Assembly (NCBI GenBank): GCA_028554755.1
Contig: JAPTOF010000003.1
Span: 24,840,001-24,904,000 of the forward strand
From: Cordia subcordata
Lineage: Eukaryota > Streptophyta > Magnoliopsida > Boraginales > Cordiaceae
DNA: 64,000 nucleotides
Direction of reading: 5' to 3'
A program made the translations under genes and the position numbers. Under the pieces are notes generated by a model that worked only from the letters and a program-made list of their open reading frames with translations, was not told the origin of the DNA and did not search any database. How positions within the stretch are numbered: position 1 is the stretch's first letter; every line of letters starts with the position of its first letter. Shown piece after piece: positions 1-14,900 of this stretch.

Positions 1-1673
1 TGTTCAAAGTTAGTTTAATACTATTTTTCTTTTTATCTTTTTATTGAATCAACAGTCAAATTTGTAGTGTATGATGAGTTCGATGCTTGCGATCCATGCA
101 CACATCCAGTGGGAGCGTGGTCACGACTCATGAGCTGGCTCCATGTCAATTTATCTAACATCAACTTCTCTAATTGTTCTTTTTCTTTTTTCTTTTTTAA
201 AAAATTGTCCACTTTACGGATGAATTGATAGTTTTTCTTATCGAGAGAATTTTCGCAATAGAAAGGTAAATAACCCTATCACGAAAATGTAAACAAATGA
301 AATATTTTTGTAATTTTTTAAAGAAAAGTTAAGTAATACAAAGTGGGAGTATATATGATACTAATTAACGAATAATGTTATATAATGGGGTAATGTCCTA
401 TTTATGCTGTGTTTGTAATAATTTTATCTGATATTTAAAATCTGAAAAGTATTTTATCTTAAATTAAAATAAGACAAGATAGGATTGAGTGTGAAATGTG
501 TGCCGTGAGTATAGTTTTATTGATTTTTTGTTTTCTAATTTAGGGTAAAACTGAAAAAACCAAATATTATTATACAATTTTAGAATATCTAACATAACCC
601 AACTATGTCTTATAATATGTAAGCACATTAGATCCATTTTGTTTTCTATAACTAGGGTGATTCAACATTAACTAAATAACCGAATGATTATAATTAAATT
701 ATAACTACTTTATCATTATATGTATGTAAGTGTTTGTGCAAGCATGTATATATATAAAAAGATAATGGCAAATTCAAATTAGAAAATAATTTTTATTTAA
801 CCACAAATAATACTCAAATTAGATAGAAAAATATTTTGCACGGGATCACCGGAGGTCACTATCAATTACGACAAGAATATTACTTTAGGAAATAATTTTT
901 ATTAACTAAAGATAATGCCCAAGTATGACAAAAAAATAAGTTAGAAAATGGTTTTTATATGACAAAAATAATGTTCAATTTAAATTTGAAAATGATTTTG
1001 CACAAGTACTGTGAATTAATATTAATTACTTGATCATAAATATAATTCTCAATTACCATATGACATGAAATAAGGGAAATAATTTTTGGACAAATAGAAA
1101 AAAATATTAGAACCAAGATTCATTATTAAATATCGCATACAATCTATTTTTTATAATATATAGACATAGATGTTCAATACCCTATGAAAAATTGATTGCA
1201 TCAGAACATCATATTGTCCGAGGACTACATAATGCTCATCCTAAACATTGTATATCCACCTAGTGCTATGCACTTAACAGTAGTACGTTCACAACTTTAT
1301 TACTATAAGTTCACAATCTTTATACTATAGGCTTACACATTTATTTATTTATAAATCGCATGTTATATGTTTTCAATTTTGATATTTTATGTTCAGAACT
1401 TTTATTGGTCATAATTTACTTATCCATTACTTATATTGTATATTCAAAAGCTTTATATTATATGTTTACAATGATAAATTAGCTATTTACAACTCTTTAA
1501 GATATATTCACTATCTGTGAATGATATGTTCATAATGTGTAAACAATTTGTTCATAATTTGTGAACAATTCAGACCTTACAGTCAAAGGTGTCACTAATG
1601 CCCAATTGACGATCAGAAAGTGTACATTTCATATTAATCCAACGGCCAAATTGTGAAATCTATTGGGCAGTAC

Positions 1674-1713
1674 ACCATACACCTTTGGATGTACCATAAT
1701 TTGGGTGTATGGT
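1674..1713. repeat. 10-bp perfect inverted repeat
   Basis: ACCATACACC (1674-1683) is followed 20 bases later by its exact reverse complement GGTGTATGGT (1704-1713). It could be one end of an old DNA element or a chance hairpin; no target duplication was identified. Confidence 0.5.
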
Positions 1714-2344
1714 ATAATTTACGATGTCATCCATGGAAGACATCTGATAAAGTTGGAATGATAGGAGGGATAAAATGTTGATGTCCTCTTGGAGATAAAA
1801 TTGTTCATTGCAAGAGATACATAAAATTGATCATTATCAAAAAGAATTTGACATGAAATGAGGGAAATAACTTCTTAGAGGAAAAAGAATTCGCCATAGG
1901 AGGATGCCTTTAAGCAGCTTATGGTAAATTAATAACAAATAGTACTTCAGTCTCTTACCTTTCACCTTTTTGATAATTAAATCTTTTATCTTTAAGACAT
2001 AATAAATCGGTCTCTTAAATTTGTACTTTGCAATGCCAATAGTTCACTCGCCAAAAATTATCCAAAAATAAACAGTTTGGACACATTAAAAAAATTTCAG
2101 CACATATAATTCTTCCTATTTTAAGCCTAGTCAACTTGGCCATACGTCCCCAACTAATCCACGTGCGTGTATTCCCAATTAATCCACACACGTCTGTTGT
2201 CCAAATTATTAATTTATTTTAACAAATTTTCACATAAAAATTAATAGGGTCACAAATTATAAAAAATAAGTAAATAATTTATCATGTCTTAAAGATAATG
2301 AACTTAATTATTTAAATAGTCAAACATAAAAGACTAAATGAATT

Positions 2345-2521
2345 ATATATATATATATATATATAATTATAGTTTAAAAAGAAGAAAGAAAAACTGGTGA
2401 TATATTGGAACCAGGACAATCCAGAAAGTGTGTAGTTCAATGAATCGATGCAGTTGAAAGACTTCTCCTTTTTTCCGCAAAAAATGAGTGTCATACGCGC
2501 ACACACACACACACACACACA
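2345..2521. repeat. Microsatellites (TA)n and (CA)n
   Basis: An alternating TA tract lies at about 2345-2367 and an alternating AC/CA tract at about 2499-2521. Both are simple-sequence repeats upstream of the myosin gene. Open frames over them are low-complexity artefacts. Confidence 0.85.
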
Positions 2522-2995
2522 AAAGAGAGACAAAAACCATAGCCACAAAGCTTCCGACAAAAAGGAGAGAGAAGATCCGAAGTTACAGGGAAGTCGAACA
2601 ATGTCACTCTCACAACCCCCAAACAATACACGAACTGTAAGGAACACAACTATTCTACCCCCACCCCACCTAAGAACTACAAACAAAACAAAATATTTAA
2701 TTTTCTACACAAAAAAATACAAAAAGGATTTGTTTCCCTTTCCAAGTTTACAGAGGATCATGAACCACTGGAGAACAATTATTATTTTCTCCGATCGATC
2801 ACTGTGACATGCATGGCAGTTCAGTTTTCATGGTTTTCCATTGCTTCAATCTAAATATATTTATGCATGAAATGATTCAACGGTGACATGCATGTTGTAA
2901 TCTGTACGAGAGATGTTTATTTATTGGAAAGCTTAGCGTGATGAGGAGCAAATAGAAATTGCTTGATGAGCTGGTTCTTGAATTAGCCCTCGAAA

Positions 2996-5900
2996 ATGGT
3001 ACGTAAAACTTCCGCTGTAATTTTATCTTTGCTTTCTCTTTGAAAAGATTTTAGTGTGTGTATATATTTCTTGTTTGAGTTTTAATAATTTCGCACTTGA
3101 GGGTTTCTTTTTTCTTTTTCTTTTTTGCCCTTGGTTGTCTCCAGTCAGTAACTTTGTTATTTTCAGATAATAGTAGATTAGATTATTTAAGCTACTTACA
3201 TTGGCTTTTGTTGAGCTTTTGAGGCTGCATCGTCTTTTTGTCATGCTGTCCAGTGGAAGGAAAATAAATTAGATGAATTGTGAAGAATTATATGGTGGTA
3301 GGAAAAAAAATTAGATGAATTAATCATTAGTAACTAACTTTTCCCATGATGCCAGCATAATTTTTCTTATCTACTTAAAACTTCAATGAGAAACTGTAAC
3401 AGGAAGATTTGCCATGTGAAAGTCTGGTTTCTGAAAAGCAATTTTGTTCACATAATACCAGCTAGTTCATATGCCTGATTAATAACTTTCACACAAATTC
3501 TTGATCAAGAATGTGAAAAGACTTATGTGGAGTACTTATATCTATATCGTTTCTGTTCAAATTTCATTGAAAGCCTTAAATTTCTAACCGAAAAGATCAA
3601 TTGGTTATGAATGTGGAACATCTAGGCTCTTTCTAGGGAGGCCCGAAAGCAGAGATGGGATAAATTAAAACTTCCCTTACTATGCTCTCCTCTTTGCTAA
3701 TGGAGAGGCAAGTAGACGAGAACATCTGGAGATAGAACTACCATCTTCTAGCATATAACGTTAGCTAATTGTCAATAATTGAACTCGCTGGGAGATTTTT
3801 TGTTGCAAATCTTCCTGAATTAATAGCATGCCATACTAGCTAATTGTCAGTGAGCAGCTGGACCGATCAAACTTCACAAGGCATGTAGGCAAGAACATCT
3901 GGAGATAGAACTGCCATCTTCTAGCATATAACATTAGCTAATTGTCAATAATTGAACTCGCTGGGAGATTTTTGTTGCAAATCTTCCTGAATTAGTAGCA
4001 TCCCCTACTAGCTAATTGTCAGCGAGCAGCTGGACTGATCAAACTTCACAAGCATACGTGATGTTTCAACTGCATCTGCCACCTATGAGCTATGGGCATA
4101 ATATCTTGATACCTATATTTACTTTTCATTATTACAGGGAACTGTCGTTAATATAATTGTAGGCTCTCATGTCTGGATTGAGGATCCAGATCAGGCTTGG
4201 ATTGATGGACAGGTGCTCAAAATTAACCGGCAAGAAGCTGAGGTCAATGCGAGCAATGGAAAGAAGGTATGTTTTATGCGTATGACCAACCAACGCAATT
4301 TCTTCAGAACTTCAATCAGATTCTTTCAACAGATAAGAGAGAAGTTGACTGCTTCTTCTGTGTCAAAATTCAAATGCATAACGTCGTAAATTGATTTTTC
4401 ATCTCATGATACTCCAAAAGTTCATGCAAATTTCCCTATTACTTGATCCAGAGGTGCTCCTATTGTTGTTTGATCATGTCAGTGTGGTTCAATTAACTAG
4501 CCCACTTTTTGATTCAGTGAAGTCATAGGTCTACCATGAAAAATTGAAAGAACTTGTGAGATTTTCAGTATCTAAATTTTGGCATTTTCATAATATGAAC
4601 CATTTAAGGTTTTTTTCAAAGCGCACATAGAAGTTAATCTTCTCGGTAGTTTTTTGCACTACTGTCCTACATAATGTCCTGCCTGCTCTGAGAGAAGATG
4701 TTAGTAATTCTGTTCTTCCGAACTTAATGAACTAATAATAGAGACATGAATTTCCTTGAAGTATTCTTTTGTTCTTGTGTTGCATATCATAGTTAGGCCT
4801 TGCAATTCTACTTCTAATTATTTAATAGTCGGTAAGAAACACCTGGCTACCTGGGTTTCAGCTCTATTTCTCATTCCACATATCTGAGTTCAGGTTGATG
4901 AGATAGCCAACTTGGCATGTTTACAAGGATCTTGAATCGATTATGACAGAAGATAGTTGTTCTCATTTGTAATATGGCATGCTTGGAATTACTCTTTTGG
5001 CTTTGTTTCAGGTTGTCACAAAGTTATCTAAACTTTATCCGAAGGATATGGAAGCGCCTGCTGGAGGTGTGGACGACATGACAAAGTTATCGTATTTGCA
5101 TGAGCCAGGCGTATTGCAAAATCTGAGAATCAGATACGAGCTTAATGAAATCTATGTACAGTCAAAATCTCTTGATTTACGATTTTAGGAGCTTGTCTTG
5201 GTTTTCTCCACTATGCTCTCTTCAAGAATGTGCGCTCTTACACTTGATACAATGACAGACTTACACTGGGAATATACTGATTGCAATTAATCCATTCCAA
5301 AAATTGGCTCATTTATATGATGCCCACATGATGGAACAATACAAGGGGGCAGCATTTGGCGAATTAAGTCCTCACGTGTTTGCTATTGCTGATGTTGCTT
5401 ACAGGTTAGTTCAGCTTTTTTCTGATGGCGAAATTATGTATGGATCAGATGATGTATTTTGACATTTCGATGGAAACAGGGCAATGGTTAATGAAGGAAA
5501 AAGCAATTCCATCCTCGTCAGTGGAGAAAGTGGAGCAGGTAAAACTGAGACAACGAAAATGCTCATGCGATACCTTGCCTTTTTGGGTGGCCGTGCAGCA
5601 ACTGAAGGACGCACAGTTGAACAACAAGTTCTAGAAGTATGACATACTACATAGCCTTTGTCCTGTTGTGTATATCATCATTTATTCTCTTGCTGATTTC
5701 TTGCACCAATCGATATGAGTGCAGTCCAATCCTGTTCTTGAAGCCTTCGGGAATGCCAAAACTGTTAGAAATAACAATTCCAGGTGAAATTCTTGTGAAA
5801 TAAAGATTGTTATATCTATTTCTCTTTGCATCATGATATTGAGTAGACTGCTTATGCATTCACATGTTCTACAAGCTGCATCTATATCCGTACTATATGT

Positions 5901-8900
5901 AACGCGGCACTAGTAAATTACTTGTCTATGCCATAATATTTCAAATATTGGTTTAGGAAGCATTTTCTTTTATCCGCATGAACCTGTAAGACTTAAATGG
6001 TCACTAGAAGGCATAAGAAACAATTCATTAAGCACTAGTTCATCAGGTGGTTCAACATTGATGATATCATAATTCATACTGCTGCAGTCGTTTTGGTAAG
6101 TTTGTTGAGATTCAATTTGACAAGCATGGGAGAATATCTGGAGCGGCCATCAGAACTTACCTCCTGGAAAGATCTCGTGTTTGCCAAATTTCTGATCCTG
6201 AGCGCAACTACCACTGCTTTTACCTTCTTTGTGCAGCTCCACAGGAAGTACGACCTTGATTCAATATAGTCATACCTTGAAGTTATCTCTACTTTTTATT
6301 GTATTCAGTAGATTTACATTCTAATACAACTTGTCTGCGCATCCTTTGTGCTACCAGGAAATTGAGAAGTATAAATTGGGACATCCTAAAACATTTCACT
6401 ACCTTAACCAGTCAAAATGCTTTGAACTGGTTGGTGTAAGTGATGCCCATGACTATCTTGCAACTAGGAGAGCAATGGATATTGTTGGAATTAGCAAAGA
6501 GCACCAGGTGGGAGAACTCTCTAAAGTTGCTTCTCTCTACATTCATATTATTTGTAACCTAACAATTTTTCTTGCTCTTAGGAAGCAATTTTCAGGGTTA
6601 TTGCTGCAATTTTACATCTTGGGAACATAGAATTTACGAAAGGGAAGGAAGTTGATTCATCAGTCCCAAAAGATGACAAAGCCAAGTTCCACCTCAAGAC
6701 AGCTGCAGAGCTTCTTAAGTAAGGAAGATTCTCTATGTTAACTTGCAAAATTTTATTGAACTTGTCTATTTGGAGATAGTGGGAGATAACATTTCTTCGC
6801 TCGTTTAAGGTGTGATCCTATAGCTTTGGAGGATGCATTGTGTAAACGTGTGATGATCACCCCTGAAGAAGTTATAAAGCGAAGTCTCGATCCTCATAGT
6901 GCAGCAGTCAGCAGGGATGGTTTGGCAAAGACTATCTACTCTAGATTATTTGATTGGTAAGTTGCTGGCAACTTCCTCCAACAATCTACTCAGTTCTAAT
7001 GTTTTTAGTACTCGAAGCTTATTCTGACTTCAGGACTTAAAAAATAGACTAACAAAGATACCACATTTTCTTTCTGTCCCGAAAATTATTCACAGGTTGG
7101 TGGATAAGATAAATGTTTCAATTGGGCAGGATCCTAATTCAAAATGTATCATTGGGGTACTGGACATCTATGGTTTTGAAAGCTTTAAGCATAATAGGTA
7201 AAAAGCTGTGTCTATTTCTGCAAAACTTTGGTAGCTCTTTCTTATTTTGAACTAGTCTGTTTCTACTCTTATGTCTTTGATGTTATTAACTTTATTTTTC
7301 TATGGCAGTTTTGAACAATTTTGTATAAATTTCACAAATGAAAAGCTGCAGCAACATTTTAACCAGGTGACTTTAAATAACTATGGGTTGTAGTACTGTA
7401 CTAGCATTAACCTAAACTTGATTTTCCTAGATACTTACATCCTTAACCGTAAATTTCAGCACGTTTTCAAGATGGAACAAGAAGAATACACGAAAGAGGC
7501 AATTGATTGGAGCTACATTGAGTTTGTAGACAACCAAGATGTTTTAGATCTTATTGAAAAGGTAACTTGTTTTGGTTTTCCTATCAATATATTACTTCTG
7601 CATGCTGATTGTGAATCCATAACAAGCTCATACTTTCCAAAGTAGCATCACCATTATTTTTCAATTTTTAAATCTCCATAGATAGATATCAATATTGCAT
7701 ATTCTTAGTTACACATTGTTTAAAGTAACCACTCTTATCTGGGGATTCTTTTCAAAAATTGTTTCCCATGCACCATTCAATCATCAAATATTATTATTTA
7801 AGTTTGCAGGTTGAGCATGAAATAGTTGAAGGTGCATATCAGTTACTATTTTTGCCTAAAGTTGAATTATTTGTTATTGTTTCATGAATCTGTAACTTAT
7901 GGTGTTCTCTTCTTCTATTTCTTTCATTTTGTTTTTCAACAGAAACCGGGTGGAATAGTTGCTCTTCTCGATGAAGCATGGTATCACTTCGTCCTTTTAC
8001 TCTACCTCTGGAGTTTTTCTATCCTTGAAAGGTTTTAATGTTTCATCAGTGTTAGAAGTCTGAGCTTTTAGTTATTGCACCATATTTGTTCATTTGGTAG
8101 GATTACTATAAATTCTGGTTTTTCTTGTGTATCACCTGATTGCAACTTTCTGTTCTGGTTGAACTTGGAGAGATTTTTTTGTATATTGTTCTTATACGAT
8201 GACCTAAATATTTTCAGCATGTTCCCAAAGTCAACCCATGAAACATTTTCAAACAAGCTTTATCAGACATTTAAGAATCATAAGCGCTTTATCAAGCCCA
8301 AATTGTCGCGCACGGATTTCATTATTTCACATTACGCTGGAGAGGTATTTCTGTCTACCAAGGAACTTTGTGCATGCTGGGGGTTTCTTTTGTGCATGCT
8401 GTGGGTTTCTTCTACAACTATGTTTCTTTCTCATCTAATTGATTTTCAGGTTCAATACCAATCAGACCAGTTTTTGGACAAAAATAAGGATTATGTGGTT
8501 CCTGAACACCAAGACTTGTTAAGTGCTTCCAAATGTCCTTTTGTGGTAGGACTTTTCCCTCCGGTACCGGAAGAATCTACAAAATCTTCCAAGTTCTCTT
8601 CAATAGGCTCACGTTTTAAGGTACTTCTGTTTTGCCAATTGTACTTATTTCTTTTTTTATCAACAATTTTCACAAGCATCTAGCCACACTGTCAACACTT
8701 TGTGACAGTAGTCCACCATTATAAGTCTGTTGTAAACTATGATATTTCAGGTAATATACTGTTAAAGGAATCTCACAACTTTAAAAAATTTTCTCGCAGC
8801 TACAACTTCAACAATTGATGGACACACTGAATGCCACACAACCACACTACATCAGATGCGTAAAGCCTAACAATCTTCTCAAACCCTCCATATTTGAGAA

Positions 8901-11900
8901 TGCAAACATCATGCAACAATTGCGATGTGGCGTAAGTACTCTGATCTGAAAGATCCTATACTTTATAGTAAACATTTTCTGAGAAAGTTCAATTAATTTT
9001 ACTTCTTGTCGCCGATTACATGTACTTTTTCATTTCTCTTACTCCCCCCCCCCCAACCCCAATTTTAGGGTGTTTTAGAGGCAATCAGAATCAGCTGTGC
9101 AGGATTTCCTACTCGCCGTCCTTTCTTTGAATTCATAAACAGATTTGGGCTTCTTGCACCAGAGGCTCTGGAAGGAAGGTAAGTGTCCATGTCCTTATGC
9201 AAGAAGTCAATAGGCTGTCTGCTTTCCTGGTGTACGGCCAACTTATGTTGTTGGATTACTTCTTTATTTATTTGGATGAAACCTGAATCTAAATTCTTCT
9301 TCATATCCAGCTACGATGAAAAGGTTGCATGCAGGAAGATTCTGGAGAAGAAAGGGCTTAAAGGGTTCCAGGTGAAACTAATAATTCTTTAGAAACTTGA
9401 GATAATCTCCAGTTCATTGCTGAAACATTTACTTGTGTCTTTCAAGTATCAAATGTCATAAACATTTTTCATTTGTTCTCAATATGGACAGTTCCAGGGC
9501 TTCAGCGTGCAGTATATGCTAAAATAGATGTTCTTAGTGGAAAGAATTAGGTGGCTAATAGACACATTCCAGAGACAAGTTTTGCTTTTTTGTCTATGAA
9601 GATTCATTTTTGAAACTTTGTGAATTGCAGTTAGGAAAAACAAAGGTATTCCTAAGAGCTGGCCAGATGGCCGAGTTAGATGCCCGAAGAGCAGAAGTCC
9701 TTAATAGTGCAGCAAATACTATACAACGGCGGGCACGAACTCATAGTGCTCGCAAGCGGTTTTTAGCATTGAGAACGGCTGCTGTTTATGTGCAAGCTTT
9801 CTGTAGAGGTGAGCCAACGAGAAATACTTCTGTTTCTACAGACATCCATGCTTATTGTCTACAGAGCACCAGACTTGCATTGCTTTCCTTTTCCTGCTTG
9901 CAATAATAAAATGCATTTCTTGTTTAGGTAGAGTGGCTTGCAAGCACTTTGAGAGCATGAAGAGGGAGGCAGCTGCAGTTAAAATTCAAAGGAACATACG
10001 TACACATCAAGCCAGGAAGGCATATAGCAAACTCCGTCAGGCAGTGCTTACCCTGCAGACTGGGTTGCGTGCTATGGATGCTCGTAGGAAAGCCCGATTT
10101 AGGAAGCAAAATAAAGCTGCAACAGTAATTCAGGTTAGAATTCCCAACAAAAGTTTGGGCTTGGATTAATATCCCACAGCGCTAGTGTTGATTCTTTCTA
10201 TATTCAGGCACAATGGCGCTGTCACAGAGCTTCATCTCACTATAAGAAGCTTAAGAGAGGAACATTACTTGCGCAATGCAGATGGAGAGGGAGAATTGCC
10301 AAGAAAGAGCTACGAAGGCTGAAAATGGTTAGCAACCATAACTGTTTTACCACTGACTACCAACTTCTTGGTCTGATAAGTACTACTGAAGTGCTAATCT
10401 ATTCTTCATTAACTCAATCATATAACTTTTATCCTGCATTTATTTTTAATTGGCATAAGACAGCATAAATGCTATCATATTTCTAGTCTGATGGTCTAAA
10501 AGAGCATTTGGTAGCTACTGGATGAAAGGTGTCGGAAGTGGTCTGGTTATGGACCTCACATTAACATTATGTGTAAAAAGTGTGGCTTTGTGTCAACTTT
10601 ATGACATTTTCATAGCCAGCAGAAGCATAATACTGACTGCTTGGGATGGCAACTATTGGAGATTTTGCTTTCCTTAATAATAAATAGCATATAAGCTTCA
10701 TGTGTTTCTCCTTGCAGTTTACTTGTGTCTGCACTGCTTGTCTTCAAATTACTGCTATAGAACTTCATATAACAGTGACTGCTAAACTTTGCAGGAAGCA
10801 AGGGAAACAGGTGCACTAAGAGAGGCAAAAAATAAGTTGGAAAAACAGTTGGAGGAATTGACTTGGCGCTTGCAACTTGAAAAACGTCTGAGGGTAATGT
10901 CTTGTTCTGCTGATAGGATAATTTATTTGGAATATATAAGAAGTCCTTGTGTTTCTTCCATTTAAAATTTCTGAAGACACGTGTCATTTCAGTTGAAGCT
11001 TTCCTGTCATTTTCCATCAGTAACCAAATTGGTTTACCAATATACAGCAAATTAGAACGACATTGCTGCTATGATGCACCGTCACTGATATGACCTTGCT
11101 GAGAACTCTCTGATTTATAGAATCTTTGAGTCACATAGTTTTTTTATCCAACTTAATAAGTTGAACTGAAGTTATGTTGGTCAACCATTGTCGGAACTAT
11201 GACACAGACTGACTTGGAGGAAGCTAAAGCTCAAGAGATAGCAAAGTTGCAATCTGCATTGGAAGCTATGCAAGTCAAAGTTGATGAAGCAAATGCCTTA
11301 GTAGTCAAAGAAAAAGAGGCAGCAAAGAAGGCAATTGAAGAAGCACCTCCTGTTATCAAGGAAACTCCAGTTTATGTTGAAGATACCAAAAAAGTTGAAT
11401 CTTTAACAGAAGAAGTCAACAGGTTGAAGGTAATACTGCTAAATATCTAAACTTATCCTATATCTATCTTTAATTTCTGGATCTTAGAGTCATCTGATAT
11501 GCAAATTGGAGGATCTCATTTCTTGTCAATATTCCAACACATGCTTCATCTAATATTATTCCCTGTCTTGCTGACAGGAAAGGGAACTTTGTTAGAAACC
11601 AAAATAATGACACGAAGTAATTTGGTGACTTCATCATAAGCTGAAACTACCTCTCTGGATGAGTGAATTGCTAATGAAGAGGAATCTTAATTTTCTATTG
11701 GTCATGAATTTGCTGAAGCCTAATTGGCAAAGACGACATTTGTATAGTACTGAGCACAGTAGATCAGAGAAATTTGACCTTTTGGAGTTATCTGATTGTG
11801 TTAGATTCAACATTAGTCATTTCAGTGTAATTTCTCACTCATTATCAACAAAGATAGGAAGAACCACTTTACCATTAAAGCATCCAACGAAAAGGAAAAG

Positions 11901-14900
11901 TAAAAGAAAAAGATCAGTAGGCTTATATGTTTGAAAACATTCATAGTTCTAATGGAAGTGGTTAGTAAAAACCTATCTCGAGACACAACTTCAGAGAGAC
12001 TAGGGTAAAGGCCGAAGTGCATACCAGAACTAGCAGCAAAAGTTGCACAGAAGGGAAAATGACATCCTCAATTAGATTCACGTGGGTAATGTGGGACACC
12101 AGTCACCACCTTCCAGTTCCCAAATCTGATCTCAGGATGGAGGGTGTCACCAAAATCTATACTAAGAAAGAGAGGCTCATTTGGCATGTAAATTTCTTTG
12201 TGCACTATTATGTCACAACTTTATGCTAGCTTTAACCTAATTCAGCTATTTAACTGAACTAATTTACTTGTTCTGTTATGGCAAAGTACAGTCAGAGAGA
12301 GCATATAATATGCACTCCGGTTAGTTCTGCTAGTGGTACGCATTCTGTTAATATTAGCTAGGTTTTCTTGTCTGCAGGCCTCCTTAGAGTTGGAGAAGGA
12401 AACCTCTGATGAGTTGAGAAAGAAATATGCTGAGGCAACCGAAACCAGTGAGGAAAGACGAAATAAATTAGAAGAGACAGAAAAAAGGGTTCAACAACTC
12501 CAGGAATCTTCAACCAGGTAATATATTTTAATTGTTATTGTGATGTCCCAGAAATCGTCACTCACAAAGTTTACTCAGAAACGCTTCTCTGCGAATATGT
12601 ATTCTTGCAAAGCTTGTAAAAACTGGTGACTTTGACTTTGACATTCATCGATTTCTTGATAAATTTAAAATCTGCATCTTGGCCAGGCTGGAAGAGAAGC
12701 TTACTAATTTAGAATCAGAGAACAAAGTTTTCCGTCAGCAGGCTGTCTCCATGGCACCTAATAAATTCCTCTCTGGACGTTCAAGATCGATAATCCAGGT
12801 ATATCATGTGACATATTTACTTTTTTGCTATTAGGAACGAATTATTAGGTTCTTAATTTTATTTTTGGTTGTTGTTTCCTATTGACAGAGGTCAGATAGT
12901 GGTCATCTTTTCGGGGATACAAAGATGCATGTGGTAATTGATGCTCTTGCACTTGGGTTCTGGAAGGATACTTTTGTAACTGCAAAATTATACTTTGTGA
13001 TCCAAATTAGTTGCTTATTTGCCTTAATTTCATTAGGATCTGCATAGCCCTTCAATGAATCAACGAGATTTCTCTGAAGCAGATGACAAACCACAGAAGT
13101 CACTTAATGAGAAACAGCAAGAGAACCAGGAATTGCTCATCCGTTGCATTTCGCAACCTTTGGGCTTTGCAGGAAACAGGCCGATTGCAGCCTGTATCAT
13201 ATATAAGTGCCTTTTGCATTGGAGATCCTTTGAAGTCGAGAGAACTACTGTATTTGATCGTATAATCCAGACTATAGGCCATGCTATTGAGGTTTGAGCT
13301 AAACAACCTTCACTGTCTGATCCTGTTTTCATTGACCACCCAGGAAAAAGAAAAAGAAAAAAAAAAAAAAACTGTTTCTAATACCAATATCTGAAGCCTC
13401 TGAAAATCAATTTTGCCGTTTCTATAGAAAACTCAGGACAACAATGAAGTCTTGGCCTACTGGTTATCAAATGCTTCAACTCTTCTGTTGCTACTCCAAC
13501 GCACACTCAAAGCAAGTGGAGCAGCTGGAGTGACACCTCAGCGTCGACGGTCATCTTCTGCTACATTGTTTAGCAGAATGGTAAGAAATTGAATATTCAA
13601 ATAAATCCACTTCACAGTTGGGAAAGTATTAGATTTTTAGTGACTAGTGCATTATGGTTCATACTAGAGTTTCCGCGGAACACCTCCAGGAGTCAATCTT
13701 TCCTTCTTAAACGGCAGTCTGTCTGGTGGAGTGGAAACATTACGCCAAGTAGAAGCCAAGTATCCTGCTCTTCTTTTCAAGCAGCAACTTACAGCATATG
13801 TGGAAAAAATATATGGAATGATCAGGGACAATTTGAAGAAGGAGATTTCTCCATTGCTTGGCTTGTGTATTCAGGTATTAGAATATGTAAACATGACATA
13901 GATAAACTCCTTATGAAAAGCAAAATGCTACATATATTTCCCTTCAAGTTAGACCCATTTACAGTTTCTTCCAAATTTTATATAGGCACCAAGGACATCG
14001 AGAGCGAGTTTAGTCAAAGGGTCATCACGTTCAGTTGGAAACACTGCAGCCCAACAAGCTCTTATTGCTCATTGGCAGGGAATAGTGAAGAGTCTTGGCA
14101 ATTTCTTGAATACTCTGAAAGCAAATCATGTTAGTGGAGTCTTTTCCCCTTTTTTCTTCAAGTAGCAATAGCTGTTCTATTTGCTTTCAGATGTCATGGG
14201 ACTTTCCACCCAGCCTAATTCCTGCTCTGCACTAGAAATTTATTCCAATTTGAAAAGAGGGGATAAACTTATATGACATCAAGTTTCATATTGTTTGACC
14301 ATTCACTTACCATCTGCCGATTTTAAATCAATTCACCTGATATATATGCCTTTGTTACTTTATTGTCAGGTACCGCCATTTTTAGTTCGTAAAGTGTTCA
14401 CTCAAATATTTTCTTTCATCAATGTTCAATTATTTAACAGGTACAGTTCATTCAGTTCAGTCTATGCCATTGAATTCCTAAATGCAGAAAATTGTTTTCT
14501 TTGAGCTCTTGTATAAATTGTTTCTGGCTGCAGCCTTCTATTAAGGCGGGAGTGCTGTTCATTTAGTAATGGTGAATACGTTAAAGCAGGACTGGCTGAA
14601 TTGGAACACTGGTGCTCCACTGCAACTGATGAGGTACTTTTGAAGTCAATTTTACTTCACTTCACATCCTTGTGATCTGTGTTTACTATGTAAGGAATGG
14701 AAATGCAGTATGCAGGTCCAGCTTGGGACGAGCTGAAACATATTAGACAGGCAATTGCGTTCCTGGTAAAACTTCTTTGCTCCATCTTCATTTGCCTCGA
14801 TGTCTCATTGTTTTGATACTTGTATGAAGAATTCAAGATTAAGACTATACTCGAACACTACCATATCATTTCAGGTTATGCATCAGAAGCCAAAGAAATC

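Larger units (their letters stand above)
1..2995. other. Intergenic DNA and 5' region of the myosin gene
   Basis: No protein-coding gene is supported here. The stretch is very AT-rich and contains a TTCACAA/ATATT-rich low-complexity block (about 1270-1580), a short perfect inverted repeat (1674-1713) and microsatellites (2345-2521). The last few hundred bases before the myosin ATG presumably hold its promoter and 5' UTR, but I see no clear TATA box or transcription start that I would defend. Confidence 0.6.

Noticed and set aside
2312..2807. Overlapping open frames on both strands of 119-124 codons
   Set aside because: They run across TA and CA microsatellites and give low-complexity peptides (HTHTHT, YIYIYI); no family resemblance and no splice-consistent context.
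7418..8683. Several plus-strand open frames as small genes
   Set aside because: They are myosin exons extended into neighbouring introns.
10610..11050. Minus-strand open frame of 146 codons
   Set aside because: It spans two myosin introns and an exon in antisense, with no recognisable motif.
13060..13332. Minus-strand open frame of 90 codons
   Set aside because: It is the shadow of a conserved myosin tail exon on the plus strand.
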